64,000 nucleotides of DNA from the NCBI GenBank assembly GCA_937927335.1, contig CALBDU010000024.1:52006-116005 (forward strand), in the 5' to 3' direction. Positions within the stretch are counted from its first letter, which is position 1; each line of letters opens with the position of its first letter. Below the pieces are notes generated by a model. The model made no database searches. It saw nothing but the letters and a program-made list of their open reading frames with translations, and was not told the DNA's origin. This stretch comes from an uncultured Clostridium sp. (GTDB lineage: Bacteria; Bacillota; Clostridia; Clostridiales; Clostridiaceae). Shown piece after piece: positions 1 through 7,191 of the stretch. A program made the translations under genes and the position numbers.

Positions 1-1
1 A

Positions 2-946
2 TGCGACCTTCTGGAAGTTATACCCCAGAAGTTAGACAAGCTTAAAAGCTTAAGCCTTTCTGAAATGTTGTACAAGCCTCCCCTTCCTTCAAGGATAGAA
101 GGCAAATATACAAAGCCACAACTTCATAATATAAAGAATGTTTTAGATGTGAAGCTAATAGAACTATCACAGCCTGCACTGGAAAATGGAACTCCAGTAT
201 CTCAAAGCCTTAGCATTAAAAACACCCACAGATCAACAGGAGCAATGCTTAGTGGTGAAATTGCCAGGAAGCTCGGTGATTCACATCTTAAGGAAGACAG
301 TATAATCCTGAACTTTAAAGGCTCAGCAGGCCAGAGCTTTGGCGCCTTTGGTATCAGAGGTCTGACTATGGTGCTACGGGGGGATGCAAATGATTATATA
401 GGCAAGGGCTTGTCCGGAGGTAAGATCGTAATATTGCCAGCTGAGAATTCTTGTTTAAATCCATCTGAAAATGTTATTGCAGGTAATACAATATTGTATG
501 GAGCTACCTCAGGGAAAGCATTTATCTCAGGCAAAGTTGGACAAAGGTTCTGTGTTAGAAACAGCGGCGCCGAAGCTGTGGTTGAAGGCATAGGCAACCA
601 TGGGTGTGAATATATGACTGGCGGTACAGCTGTAATACTGGGTCCTGTAGGATCAAACTTTGGGGCTGGTATGAGCGGCGGAATAGTATATGTACTGGAT
701 GAGAATAATGATTTTATGAATTATTGTAATAGAAAAATCATTGGTAATATAAAACCACATATAGAACTGTCAGCAAATGATTTATCAAAGCTTAAAGAAC
801 TAATTGAGGAGCATGTTATTTGGACTAAAAGCGTCAAAGCTCAGCAAATTTTAAATAATTGGGATTTCTATAAAAGTAAATTCCTGAAAGTAATTCCACC
901 TGTTTATGAAATGCACCTGAATCAATCCGCCATAAAAAGTCATTAA
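2..946 (+). CDS. gltB: Glutamate synthase large subunit, C-terminal part (cut by left edge)
   Basis: About 314 residues of the GXGXG domain of the glutamate synthase alpha subunit are visible. The frame is already open at base 2 and the residues before the first ATG (base 65) read like the family (DLLEVIP), so that ATG is internal and the gene starts outside the window. Glycine-rich turns of a right-handed beta-helix are clear: GKGLSGGKIVI, GGTAVILG, GAGMSGGIVYV. In the family this domain is structural, holding the amidotransferase and FMN synthase domains together in the enzyme that makes two glutamates from glutamine and 2-oxoglutarate. A stand-alone GXGXG protein is possible but less likely given the upstream coding sequence. 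Confidence 0.88.
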   Translation, partial: CDLLEVIPQKLDKLKSLSLSEMLYKPPLPSRIEGKYTKPQLHNIKNVLDVKLIELSQPALENGTPVSQSLSIKNTHRSTGAMLSGEIARKLGDSHLKEDSIILNFKGSAGQSFGAFGIRGLTMVLRGDANDYIGKGLSGGKIVILPAENSCLNPSENVIAGNTILYGATSGKAFISGKVGQRFCVRNSGAEAVVEGIGNHGCEYMTGGTAVILGPVGSNFGAGMSGGIVYVLDENNDFMNYCNRKIIGNIKPHIELSANDLSKLKELIEEHVIWTKSVKAQQILNNWDFYKSKFLKVIPPVYEMHLNQSAIKSH

Positions 947-955
947 AAGATTAAG

Positions 956-988
956 GCCCTTGGATGAAATTTCACTTCTGCCAAGGGC
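956..988. terminator. Hairpin between convergent genes
   Basis: GCCCTTGG (956-963) pairs with CCAAGGGC (981-988) directly after the gltB stop and before the stop of the opposing HD gene. It probably serves both genes; the T-tracts are weak. Confidence 0.6.
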
Positions 989-994
989 TTACTA

Positions 995-1585
995 TTATAA
1001 AGTATGAAAATTATTTGTTTCAAGCTTTAGCTGTTTAATAAAATACTCCATTTCTAATTTTCTATCTTCCCCTATTTTCTTAGCCTCATTTGTTATCAGC
1101 TTTCCAGGCAGTTCTTCATAAAATTCTTCTAAAAGCTTTACGGCACTTATTAAATCAGGAGCCCAATTGTCAAATCCTGTTATTGAAAGGATCCTTGTTA
1201 TTCCTACAGCACCTAAAAAGTCCAAAATATCTGCATCTCTGAAAATAATTGCTTCATAGCTTTTTCCAGCACTGGAATAATACATATGATGACTTATAAT
1301 ATCTTCCACCAGAGGCATTTTCGACTCAGGAAAACCTTTTTCCAGCAAAACCTCCCTGCATAATTCCGCAGACCTGTCTGCATGATCCTTCTCTGGATCT
1401 TTGTATGGTTTGAAGGCTCCCATATCGTGAATCAATGCTGCAGCAAATAATGCCTCCTCATCAATTGCCTTATTTTCAATTCTTGCAATATGTATAGCCA
1501 TTTCATAGACCCTTTTGTAATGAGCAGTTCCCCACGCTGTATGCTGGAACCTTTCAGAAAATTCCAGCAGACCTTCTTTCCACAT
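995..1585 (-). CDS. HD-domain metal-dependent phosphohydrolase
   Basis: 196 residues with an HD superfamily core. Metal-binding residues visible are the HD of ALIHDMG (about residues 52-54), the following H in DHADRS, and the HH of ISHHMYY, then a D in FRDADILDFLG. This order matches small YedJ/YpgQ-type HD hydrolases, which act on nucleotides or related phosphoesters in the cytoplasm; the substrate cannot be told. The start is set by AAAGGAG upstream of ATG 1585. It is a single gene converging on gltB. Confidence 0.8.
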   Translation of the reverse strand: MWKEGLLEFSERFQHTAWGTAHYKRVYEMAIHIARIENKAIDEEALFAAALIHDMGAFKPYKDPEKDHADRSAELCREVLLEKGFPESKMPLVEDIISHHMYYSSAGKSYEAIIFRDADILDFLGAVGITRILSITGFDNWAPDLISAVKLLEEFYEELPGKLITNEAKKIGEDRKLEMEYFIKQLKLETNNFHTL

Positions 1586-1696
1586 TATATCTAACTCCTT
1601 TATATTTATTTAAGTATATTTTTCAATACATCCCACTGGTATATGCAATCCTTTCCCAATTTACAACCCATGCTTTTCAGCTGCCCCATTAATAAA

Positions 1697-1726
1697 GCAG
1701 GTACAAAAATATAAAAATGTACCTGC
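1697..1726 (-). terminator. Probable rubrerythrin terminator
   Basis: GCAGGTACA (1697-1705) and TGTACCTGC (1718-1726) form a 9-bp stem about 90 bases after the rubrerythrin stop. The minus-strand tail TTTATT is a modest T-tract. Confidence 0.55.
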
Positions 1727-1816
1727 CTTAAATCAATTTCATATATTCGTTAATTAGATTATTCCCACTCTTTGATGAAAAAGTCATATCTCAATATGAA
1801 ATTAGATAATGCGATA

Positions 1817-2401
1817 TTAGTATGCTTCAACAAAGACTTCAAAATAGTCCTTAGGATGTGAGCATGCAGGGCATATGTCAGGAGCAGCAGCCCCCTCATA
1901 TATGTAGCCGCAATTGTTGCATTTCCATAATACAGGCTTATCCTTTTTAAACACCTTATCATTGCACATATTGTCATATAATTTTCTGTATCGTGCTTCG
2001 TGATGTTTTTCAACCTCTGATATCTTCCTGTAAGCATTTGCAACTTCAGGGAAGCCCTCTTCATCTGCAACCCTGGCAAATTCAGGATAAAGCACATACC
2101 ATTCTTCATTTTCACCATTTGCCGCAGACATTAGATTAAATTTAGTATCTCCTAAAGCAACAGGATATCCAGCATTTATCTCTACACTTTCACCCTTTAA
2201 ACTTAAATTTAAGAACTTAAAAAATACCTTGGCATGCTCCTTTTCATTTTCAGCAGTTTCCATAAACACATTGGAAATTTGAATAAAACCTTCTTTTTTA
2301 GCAGCAGACGAATAATAGGTGTACCTGGTTCTGGCCTGTGATTCACCCGCAAATGATTTCATTAGGTTTTCAGCTGTTTTTGTTCCCTTTAAAGATTTCA
2401 T
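1817..2401 (-). CDS. rbr: Rubrerythrin
   Basis: 194 residues: an N-terminal ferritin-like four-helix domain with diiron ligands (ESQAR near residue 20, ENEKEHAK near 52, EKHHEARY near 130) and a C-terminal rubredoxin domain with two knuckles, CNNCGY and CPACSHP. In anaerobes rubrerythrin reduces hydrogen peroxide in the cytoplasm with electrons from rubredoxin or NADH oxidoreductases. Length and domain order are standard. A strong AAGGAGGAG ribosome site precedes ATG 2401. The intergenic region shared with the divergent FIST gene holds a perfect dyad at 2519-2549. Confidence 0.95.
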   Translation of the reverse strand: MKSLKGTKTAENLMKSFAGESQARTRYTYYSSAAKKEGFIQISNVFMETAENEKEHAKVFFKFLNLSLKGESVEINAGYPVALGDTKFNLMSAANGENEEWYVLYPEFARVADEEGFPEVANAYRKISEVEKHHEARYRKLYDNMCNDKVFKKDKPVLWKCNNCGYIYEGAAAPDICPACSHPKDYFEVFVEAY

Positions 2402-2518
2402 AACATATCTCCTCCTTTTTTTATATAATTCTATGCATTTTTCAAAATTCCTTTATATTCTTTCCATAATTTATATTATTAATTCATCCATGTTCTAATT
2501 CACTTGTACATTTATACA

Positions 2519-2549
2519 TTATACTGAATATTACCAATATTCAGTATAA
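2519..2549. promoter_or_regulatory. Perfect 14-bp inverted repeat, candidate operator
   Basis: Two 14-base arms (2519-2532 and 2536-2549) are exact reverse complements around the three bases ACC. The arms read TTATACTGAATATT and complement. It lies between divergent rubrerythrin and FIST genes, about 120 bases from each start. It has no T-tract, so an operator is more likely than a terminator. It does not match the PerR box TTATAATnATTATAA. Confidence 0.5.
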
Positions 2550-2584
2550 AATTCATGAAGCATTGATATTGCTCATTTTCATAC

Positions 2585-2613
2585 TTGTCCTCTAATTCAA
2601 TATGTTGTATAAT
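2585..2613 (+). promoter_or_regulatory. Sigma-A promoter of the FIST-chemoreceptor genes
   Basis: TTGTCC (2585-2590), a 17-base spacer and TATAAT (2608-2613), about 50 bases before the FIST start codon. Confidence 0.6.
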
Positions 2614-2661
2614 TTAATAAAATTGTATAAAAATATTCACATAATTTTAGGAGGCGCATTT

Positions 2662-3693
2662 ATGAATTCATTTTTATTTAACAAAACCAGTGACATGCTG
2701 GATTATATCAACAGTAGCACAGATTTATCACATATTATATTTTCAGGAATCGCACAAGTGGAAGAACTGTCACAAATTGTAGGGCACAATGTAGTTCTTT
2801 GCTCTACTTCAGGTGAATTTACTTCTCAGGGATACAAGGAAAACGTTATCACCGGTTTTTCCTATAAGTCTGATGCTGCAGAGGTTGTAGAAATCCTGTA
2901 CCCTCCAGCTAAAAGCCTAAAAGGTCTCCATAGTGCTTATTCAAAAGTAAAAAATAATTCAAACGCATTTACACTCCTGTTATGTGATGGCCTGTCCGCA
3001 ATGGAAGAAGCTATAATTACCAGCTTCTATTTTACTGATCCAAATTTTAAAATAATGGGAGGCAGTGCTGGTGATAATTTAAAGTTTGAAAAAACGTTAA
3101 TTTATATCGGATCTAAAAAAGTACATAGTGTGGCAGTTTTTTTCAATATGAAAAAACGGACTCAACTGATAAAGGAAAACATATATGTACCCTCAGGTTT
3201 AAAGCTGCTTGTGACGGAAGCAAATACTATAAAACGAGTGGTAAAGACATTCAATAACAAGCCAGCCAGTGAGGAATATGCCCGTGCACTTGGAGTTAGA
3301 GAAGCAGAATTATCCAAGTATTTTATAAACAATCCCCTTGGAAAAATTTCAAAAGATGACATTTACATCGCCTCACCTATGAAAGTAAATCCAGACAAAT
3401 CCATTACTTTTTACTGTCAGCTGATACCTAATACCTTTGTTGAACTTTTAAAGCCCTCAGATTATTATCAGGAAATCAGCAGAACAATATCTAAAGCCTC
3501 CTTTAGTCCAAGCTTCGTACTGTCTATCCACTGCATACTTAGAAGTTTAAAATTCATTGATGAGAATGCCTGGGATAACGTTTCTTCAAAGCTCCTTTCC
3601 CTGACAAAAAACCAAACTGGTTTTATAAGCTATGGAGAGCAATATTATAGAAACCACCTTAATCAAACAATGATTATGTTATTAGTAGAATAG
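2662..3693 (+). CDS. FIST domain sensory protein
   Basis: 343 residues. The first part (about 10-190) fits FIST_N, including the LLLCDGLS strand and the GGSAGDN motif; the rest (about 200-340) fits FIST_C with the typical segment in which the protein is found again as YGEQYYR near the C-terminus. FIST domains are predicted small-ligand sensors for amino-acid-like compounds. No signal peptide or membrane segment is seen, so it is cytoplasmic. The start at 2662 follows AGGAGG directly; an upstream in-frame ATG at 2602 has no ribosome site and lies on the promoter. It ends 8 bases before a soluble chemoreceptor, its likely partner. Confidence 0.85.
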   Translation: MNSFLFNKTSDMLDYINSSTDLSHIIFSGIAQVEELSQIVGHNVVLCSTSGEFTSQGYKENVITGFSYKSDAAEVVEILYPPAKSLKGLHSAYSKVKNNSNAFTLLLCDGLSAMEEAIITSFYFTDPNFKIMGGSAGDNLKFEKTLIYIGSKKVHSVAVFFNMKKRTQLIKENIYVPSGLKLLVTEANTIKRVVKTFNNKPASEEYARALGVREAELSKYFINNPLGKISKDDIYIASPMKVNPDKSITFYCQLIPNTFVELLKPSDYYQEISRTISKASFSPSFVLSIHCILRSLKFIDENAWDNVSSKLLSLTKNQTGFISYGEQYYRNHLNQTMIMLLVE

Positions 3694-3701
3694 GAGGCCT
3701 T

Positions 3702-4679
3702 ATGATGTTTAAACGAAATAATAAAAGCAATATCAACTCGAAAGTACCTGCGCAAATAGTTAATTCGGATAAACCAAATGATGATATTATACAATTTCAA
3801 TACATGGACCAAGTATTTGAATTAGCTGACCAGACAAATCACCAAATTCATAACCTCCTCATTGAGGAAGGAAATATAACCTACAGCTTTGAAAATTTAT
3901 TAAACGGCATCGGGTATACCGCTGATCAGATACAACAGGTAATGGAACATTTAAACTCACTTTCTTCGCACAGCAATAATACCCAGAACAAAGTGGACAT
4001 CGTATTTAAGAGCCTGGAAAACTCCTCCCAACAGGTTAGTTCTGCAAAATCAGGCATCAACAGCTTAACAACTGAAATGCAGAATGTATCTGATGTATTT
4101 GAAGAATTTTTTACTTTCTTCAGCGAACTGCAGAGGCAGTATACAAATATTAATAACTTTGCAACAATTATAACAAACATCGCAAACCAGACAAACCTTC
4201 TTTCACTAAATGCTGCAATTGAGGCAGCAAGAGTTGGAGAGGCTGGGAAAGGTTTTGCTGTAGTTGCAAATGAAATAAAAAAACTATCGGAAACCACCAA
4301 AAATAGTGTAAAGGATATTATGGATGCCTTAAAAAGCATGGATTTAATAATGGGCAAGCTTAACCGTAAATCCTCAGAGGGTAAGATGGTGGTTTCAAAC
4401 ACATCAAATATGATAGGCAATTCAACCAATCTTCTTGACAATATTGTGCAGGCGGAAAAGGAAGTCTATATCCATATGAATGATGTTAAACAATCTCAAA
4501 ACACAAATATTCGCAGTATTAGTGAAGTCTCTGCAAATATATCCAACATAAGTGACAGGGCTAAGGATGAGCACACAGCTTTGGATAAGCTTGTGTACTC
4601 TGTTCAGTCAAAATCAGATTACTATATGCAGATATTAAACCATTTAAATCAAATAAAAATATTCAACGAGGAACCTTGA
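3702..4679 (+). CDS. Soluble methyl-accepting chemotaxis protein
   Basis: 325 residues, with no membrane segment. A long coiled-coil signalling hairpin has its conserved tip at about residues 160-195 (NQTNLLSLNAAIEAAR, then GKGFAVVANEIKKLS), the site that contacts CheA and CheW. The N-terminal 60 residues carry no recognisable ligand domain, which suggests that input comes from a partner. An AGGAGG site lies before ATG 3702, only 8 bases after the FIST stop, so the two are surely co-transcribed. Confidence 0.92.
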   Translation: MMFKRNNKSNINSKVPAQIVNSDKPNDDIIQFQYMDQVFELADQTNHQIHNLLIEEGNITYSFENLLNGIGYTADQIQQVMEHLNSLSSHSNNTQNKVDIVFKSLENSSQQVSSAKSGINSLTTEMQNVSDVFEEFFTFFSELQRQYTNINNFATIITNIANQTNLLSLNAAIEAARVGEAGKGFAVVANEIKKLSETTKNSVKDIMDALKSMDLIMGKLNRKSSEGKMVVSNTSNMIGNSTNLLDNIVQAEKEVYIHMNDVKQSQNTNIRSISEVSANISNISDRAKDEHTALDKLVYSVQSKSDYYMQILNHLNQIKIFNEEP

Positions 4680-4752
4680 TAAATTTTCCATTTCCACTTT
4701 ATTCTTTATTATGTCTATGATAAAATTAAAAAAAGTGGAGAGGAGAATGCTT

Positions 4753-5217
4753 ATGTTTGATATTAAACTACATGAACAAAATTCTCAGCCTGTTCTTTCT
4801 ATAAGGACAAGAACCAGCCTTCAGCAGCTGCCTAATCTTATAGGTCAAAGCTATGAAAGAATTGACAAATACATGAAGGAAATTAATGTTAAACCCTCCG
4901 ACGCTCCTTTTACTGCATACTATAACCTAAGCATGGATGATATGGATGTGGAGATTGGTTTCCCTATTTCCGGAGCAGTTCCAGGAAAGGATGATATAAC
5001 CTATCATGAATTTCCTCCCAGCAAAGTAGTAACTGCAATGTACAAAGGGTCTTATTCCGGTATGGAAAAAACCTACGAAGGCATATTTAAATGGATTAAA
5101 GAGGAAGGTTATACACCCACAGGGGTATACTTTGAATACTATTATAACTCTCCTGATGAAGTACCTGAAAATGAACTTTTAACAAAAATAGTTATACCAG
5201 TTCAAGCAGTGAAATAA
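4753..5217 (+). CDS. GyrI-like / AraC effector-binding domain protein
   Basis: 154 residues from ATG 4753, which is 7 bases after AGGAG; ATGs at 4711 and 4747 have no properly spaced site. The whole protein is a SHV/GyrI-like effector-binding fold: PFTAYYN, then VEIGFPI, then a VVTAMYKGSY strand and a C-terminal FEYYYNSPDEV with the acidic residues typical of the family. Such stand-alone domains bind hydrophobic drugs or other small molecules. No DNA-binding domain is present. It follows the chemoreceptor by 73 bases and may be read through with it or alone. Confidence 0.8.
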   Translation: MFDIKLHEQNSQPVLSIRTRTSLQQLPNLIGQSYERIDKYMKEINVKPSDAPFTAYYNLSMDDMDVEIGFPISGAVPGKDDITYHEFPPSKVVTAMYKGSYSGMEKTYEGIFKWIKEEGYTPTGVYFEYYYNSPDEVPENELLTKIVIPVQAVK

Positions 5218-5220
5218 ATA

Positions 5221-5242
5221 AGGCAAACCGCTGGGTTTGCCT
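5221..5242. terminator. Bidirectional hairpin between convergent genes
   Basis: AGGCAAACC (5221-5229) and GGTTTGCCT (5234-5242) with a four-base loop, placed between two convergent stops; T-rich sequence follows on the minus strand. Confidence 0.65.
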
Positions 5243-5252
5243 ATTGACTTCT

Positions 5253-6176
5253 CTATTCACTTGAGCCTTGCATCTTGGCAAGCTTGCCAAATTGAAATTT
5301 AATATTCCCTTCTGAAAAGTAAATTCCGCCTAAAATAAAAGCTAAACCCAGTACAGAGAAAAAAGTTATTCTTTCGCTAAGTATTGCTGCTGATAAAATA
5401 ATTGTTATTATCGGCTGCAGATACATATAAATACTGGTTTTAATTGCTCCTATTGACGCTACTGCGAAATTCCACGTCATATAGCATATAGCTGACGCAC
5501 CAATCCCAAGATAAAGCATATTGCCTAAGTTGATAACTGCTGCAAATCCTTTAAAGTCGAATCTGAAATTAGTACCTATTAATACAGGAATAAGAAAAAT
5601 CAATCCATAAAAAAATATTTTTCTGGTACACAAAATAATATTGTAATTATAGGTGCTTATTTTTTTCATTAATACAGAATATACTGCCCAGGAAATTGCT
5701 GAAAACATTGCCAGCACATCCCCTATGGGATTAAGCTTCAGTACACAGCTGCCATTGTATGCAATCAACACTACTCCCACCATGGATATGGCGAATCCCC
5801 CGAAAAACTTTGGCTGCAGCTCCTCATCACGCAAAAAAATAAAGGACAATACTGCAGTTATAAATGGAGTGACAGAAACCAAAACTCCCACGTTGGAAGC
5901 CATGGTATTTGCCAGAGCAAAATTATTGAACAGGAAAAATGCTGTTATACCGCTGATGCCAGCACCCATAAAAATCAATTCTTCCTTAATGCTCTTATAT
6001 TTTATGAAGGATGGTTTTATCAACAGCATAAGAATATATGCTATTATAATTCTGTAGAAGAAAATTTCTATTGGTGTAAAGCTTCCTAACAGGACCTTGG
6101 TGGAAATTCCTGTTGTGCTCCATACAAATATCGTAAACAAGGCGCATATATGCCCTTTTTTTAATGCTTTATCCAT
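5253..6176 (-). CDS. EamA-family (DMT) transporter
   Basis: 307 residues with ten hydrophobic segments in two EamA repeats (first about 5-140, second about 150-290). This is the drug/metabolite transporter superfamily, inner-membrane exporters or permeases for amino acids, nucleosides or similar compounds. It closely resembles the transporter at 7192-8130 along its full length (shared FFYRIIIAY, FIKYKS, GDI/VLA(M/L) segments). It begins 11 bases after the TetR gene, so the TetR protein probably regulates it. The substrate is unknown. Confidence 0.85.
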   Translation of the reverse strand: MDKALKKGHICALFTIFVWSTTGISTKVLLGSFTPIEIFFYRIIIAYILMLLIKPSFIKYKSIKEELIFMGAGISGITAFFLFNNFALANTMASNVGVLVSVTPFITAVLSFIFLRDEELQPKFFGGFAISMVGVVLIAYNGSCVLKLNPIGDVLAMFSAISWAVYSVLMKKISTYNYNIILCTRKIFFYGLIFLIPVLIGTNFRFDFKGFAAVINLGNMLYLGIGASAICYMTWNFAVASIGAIKTSIYMYLQPIITIILSAAILSERITFFSVLGLAFILGGIYFSEGNIKFQFGKLAKMQGSSE

Positions 6177-6187
6177 TTAATGCCCTC

Positions 6188-6751
6188 CTATATATGATCT
6201 TTAATAAATAATTTCCAGCATGCTTCATGCCTTTTTTCATAAGCCTCTATGTTACGGTAGGCAAGTGCAGAAAATAATCCAACTACAATAGTTATAAAAA
6301 CCTGTACCTTCCGCTCATTTTCCAATTCATCTTTTCCGTTTTTTGAAATAACATTTCTTACCCTTGTTTCAATTTCATCAAAATATGTATTACATTTATC
6401 TCCAAGTTCCTCGGTGAGCTTTTCTGGCGGCATATAGGACGTAGCAATTATGAACTTGATATTGTACTCCTTGTCGCTTGTAAATCTCTCTTTAATAATT
6501 GCGATAAAATTATTAAGAAATTCAGCAGAATTTATACATTCCTTGCTGAAATACTCATCCAAAAATTCCTTCTCCTCTTGAAGTACCGTGTTAAGCACTG
6601 ATATGAAAATATCCTCTTTGCTTTTATAATGGGCATATATGGATTGTTTTTTCATCCCCAGCTCCTCAGTAATCATGCTTAAGGATGTACCCTCATAACC
6701 AAACTTAGAAAAACATTTAAGTGCACTTCTTTTAATATCATCTGCAGACAT
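6188..6751 (-). CDS. TetR/AcrR-family transcriptional regulator
   Basis: 187 residues. The N-terminal TetR helix-turn-helix is about residues 1-48 (ALKCFSKFGYEGTSLSMI then KQSIYAHYKSKEDIF). The C-terminal ligand domain is all-helical and resembles the TetR_C group found with multidrug transporters. It lies first in a two-gene unit with an EamA transporter. A consensus promoter and a long palindrome directly upstream point to self-repression relieved by a transported compound. Confidence 0.9.
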   Translation of the reverse strand: MSADDIKRSALKCFSKFGYEGTSLSMITEELGMKKQSIYAHYKSKEDIFISVLNTVLQEEKEFLDEYFSKECINSAEFLNNFIAIIKERFTSDKEYNIKFIIATSYMPPEKLTEELGDKCNTYFDEIETRVRNVISKNGKDELENERKVQVFITIVVGLFSALAYRNIEAYEKRHEACWKLFIKDHI

Positions 6752-6773
6752 GACAGCCTCCGTATTTTATTTT

Positions 6774-6811
6774 ATATAATTAATTAACGAACGTTCGTTA
6801 ATTAATTATAT
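6774..6811. promoter_or_regulatory. 38-bp perfect palindrome, TetR operator
   Basis: All 19 base pairs are symmetric about the 6792/6793 junction; the core is AACGAACGTTCGTT. It covers the -10 box (6805-6810, minus strand) and ends about 22 bases from the TetR start codon, the classical place for an autorepressor site. Confidence 0.85.
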
Positions 6812-6834
6812 TCCTAATATTTCATAATTGTCAA
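6805..6834 (-). promoter_or_regulatory. Consensus promoter of the TetR-EamA unit
   Basis: On the minus strand TTGACA (6834-6829), an 18-base spacer and TATAAT (6810-6805). Both hexamers are perfect. The -10 box lies inside the palindromic operator. Confidence 0.85.
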
Positions 6835-6863
6835 TAAAAAAATACCTGTTAAGGAGTTAACAG
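6835..6863 (-). terminator. Intrinsic terminator after the selenoprotein gene
   Basis: On the minus strand CTGTTAA, loop CTCC, TTAACAG (6863-6846) is followed by GTATTTTTTTA (6845-6835). It insulates the TetR promoter from the upstream operon. Confidence 0.75.
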
Positions 6864-6895
6864 CTAATTCCACTGCATAAACGTCCCTACAGGTA

Positions 6896-7180
6896 TCAAA
6901 AGAGTTTTACCCCTTCAACATCTATATATTTAACCATAAGAAATTTTTTAAGCACAAATTTCAAGGGCTTCTCTAATGGCAAAAGTATTGGAATATAAAC
7001 CTCTATGCCTTGCACAGCATACTTTTCGTAATTACTTGGCACCGCCGGCACCAGGTGCTCCACGTTGGGCAGAGCCATGCTCCCTCAGCAAAGATTGGCC
7101 TTTTGCATATTCAAGGTTAAAGTCTTTATACTTTTATTCTTCAAAAATGTCAAAGCGTCCTCACTTATACTAAAAATCAA
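6896..7180 (-). CDS. Probable CC/Se-motif selenoprotein (in-frame TGA)
   Basis: I read one 94-residue protein from TTG 7180 to the stop at 6896, with TGA at 7087-7085 decoded as selenocysteine at residue 32. Evidence: AGGAG (7193-7189) lies 8 bases before TTG; both halves are continuous in one frame; the residues before TGA (FSISEDALTFLKNKSI) and after it (SMALPNVE, YEKYAVQGIEVYIP, VKYIDVEG) match, in order, the HesB/IscA-like small family known as CC/Se motif (seleno)proteins, whose motif is Cys-Cys or Cys-Sec. Here it is Cys31-Sec32-Gly. The ribosome site overlaps the stop of the upstream EamA gene. If TGA is a true stop, this would be a pseudogene. The biochemical role of the family is not established. 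Confidence 0.82.
7039..7058 (-). promoter_or_regulatory. Candidate bacterial SECIS hairpin
   Basis: In the mRNA a five-pair stem GCACC/GGUGC closes a ten-base loop, with a G at loop position 2 lying 33 bases after the UGA. This fits the known bacterial SECIS rule of a G among the first two loop bases, 16-37 bases after UGA. The stretch is clearly GC-richer than its surroundings. A competing smaller hairpin with a CUG loop is possible. Confidence 0.5.
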
Positions 7181-7191
7181 AAAATCATCTC

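Noticed and set aside
2585..2613. SigD-type (motility) promoter before the FIST-chemoreceptor pair
   Set aside because: No TAAA-N15-GCCGATAT pattern is present; the site fits sigma-A instead.
6896..7078. Reading 6896-7078 as a separate 60-residue gene from ATG 7078
   Set aside because: No ribosome site precedes ATG 7078, and the family-typical N-terminal half lies just upstream in the same frame across the TGA.
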